This document shows positions 6,337-6,417 of a DNA stretch of 6,417 bases, in pieces. Both the position numbers and the translations under genes were made by a program. Each line of letters opens with the position of its first letter. Within the stretch, counting starts at the first letter, position 1. The notes beneath the pieces are model-generated. The model saw only the letters and a list, made by a program, of their open reading frames with translations. It was not told the DNA's origin and made no database searches. The stretch spans positions 1 through 6,417 of the forward strand of contig JAJZIF010000232.1 of the NCBI GenBank assembly GCA_021810735.1. Direction: 5' to 3'. The stretch comes from Acidobacteriota bacterium. Its GTDB lineage: Bacteria > Acidobacteriota > Terriglobia > Terriglobales > Acidobacteriaceae.

Positions 6337-6417
6337 GAGCCTGTTATGAACTTGGGTTGAGGAGTTTGAAGAGTTGAGCCAGCATGAGGCAAGCGAAAGC
6401 GAAGTAGTGGAAGCCTA
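6337..6417 (-). mobile_element. End of an insertion sequence, probably IS5-like, continuing off the right edge
   Basis: From about 6337 the sequence changes from the truncated gene to a terminus reading GAGCCTGTTATGAACTTGGG inward, followed at once by the 3' end of a transposase gene. The GAGCCTGTT-type end with a transposase stop inside it resembles compact DDE elements of the IS5/IS4 type; this is from memory and not verified. The bases just outside are CTA (6334-6336), which could be part of a short TA- or CTAG-type target duplication. The exact border could shift by one to three bases, because the other end and its inverted repeat lie outside the window. Confidence 0.7.
6344..6417 (-). 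CDS. Transposase, last 23 residues only
   Basis: The minus strand entering at the right edge encodes GFHYFAFACLMLAQLFKLLN, then PSS and TAA (6346-6344). A short hydrophobic helix with a final basic/Leu segment next to the element terminus is typical of the C-terminus of IS4/IS5-type DDE transposases. No catalytic residue lies in the visible part, so the family is inferred from the position at an IS-like end and the general look of the tail. The TAA overlaps the terminal inverted repeat. Whether the rest of the transposase is intact cannot be seen. Confidence 0.6.
   Translation of the reverse strand, partial: GFHYFAFACLMLAQLFKLLNPSS

Overview
The window looks like chromosomal DNA of a member of the Acidobacteriota, probably class Terriglobia. 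This is an inference from three things: moderately high GC in the genes, the character of the isoleucyl-tRNA synthetase and TonB-like protein, and a small outer-membrane barrel of a type I recall from that phylum. I could run no database search, so the taxonomy is tentative. There are no rRNA, tRNA or CRISPR elements, and I see no defence or biosynthetic system.

Layout. Positions 1-1025 (minus) carry a TonB-family energy-transducing protein whose last residues lie off the left edge. Positions 1026-1247 form a 222-base divergent intergenic region that must hold the start signals for both flanking genes; only weak promoter-like hexamers are visible. Positions 1248-4184 (plus) encode isoleucyl-tRNA synthetase (ileS). 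It overlaps lspA (4181-4741, plus; prolipoprotein signal peptidase) by four bases (ATGA), so the two look like a translationally coupled housekeeping operon. Positions 4742-4835 hold no recognisable gene and no convincing terminator.

The right third is accessory in character and is read on the minus strand. Positions 4896-5531 encode a small secreted outer-membrane beta-barrel protein with a GTG start and a strong ribosome binding site. Directly after its stop, in the same frame, lies a second, diverged copy of its C-terminal tail (4836-4880). This looks like the remnant of a deleted or replaced paralogue. Positions 5669-6336 hold the C-terminal part of an unidentified, probably secreted protein. 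Its 5' side is cut off by an insertion sequence whose end (about 6337 to the right edge) contains the last 23 codons of a transposase. The transposase stop codon lies inside the IS terminus and is in frame with the interrupted gene.

Functionally, the left half combines core translation (IleRS) with lipoprotein maturation (LspA), next to an envelope energy transducer. The right half shows turnover of envelope or secreted-protein genes by paralogue recombination and IS insertion. The most unusual observations are the orphan beta-barrel tail and two short segments of low GC inside the otherwise GC-rich ileS.
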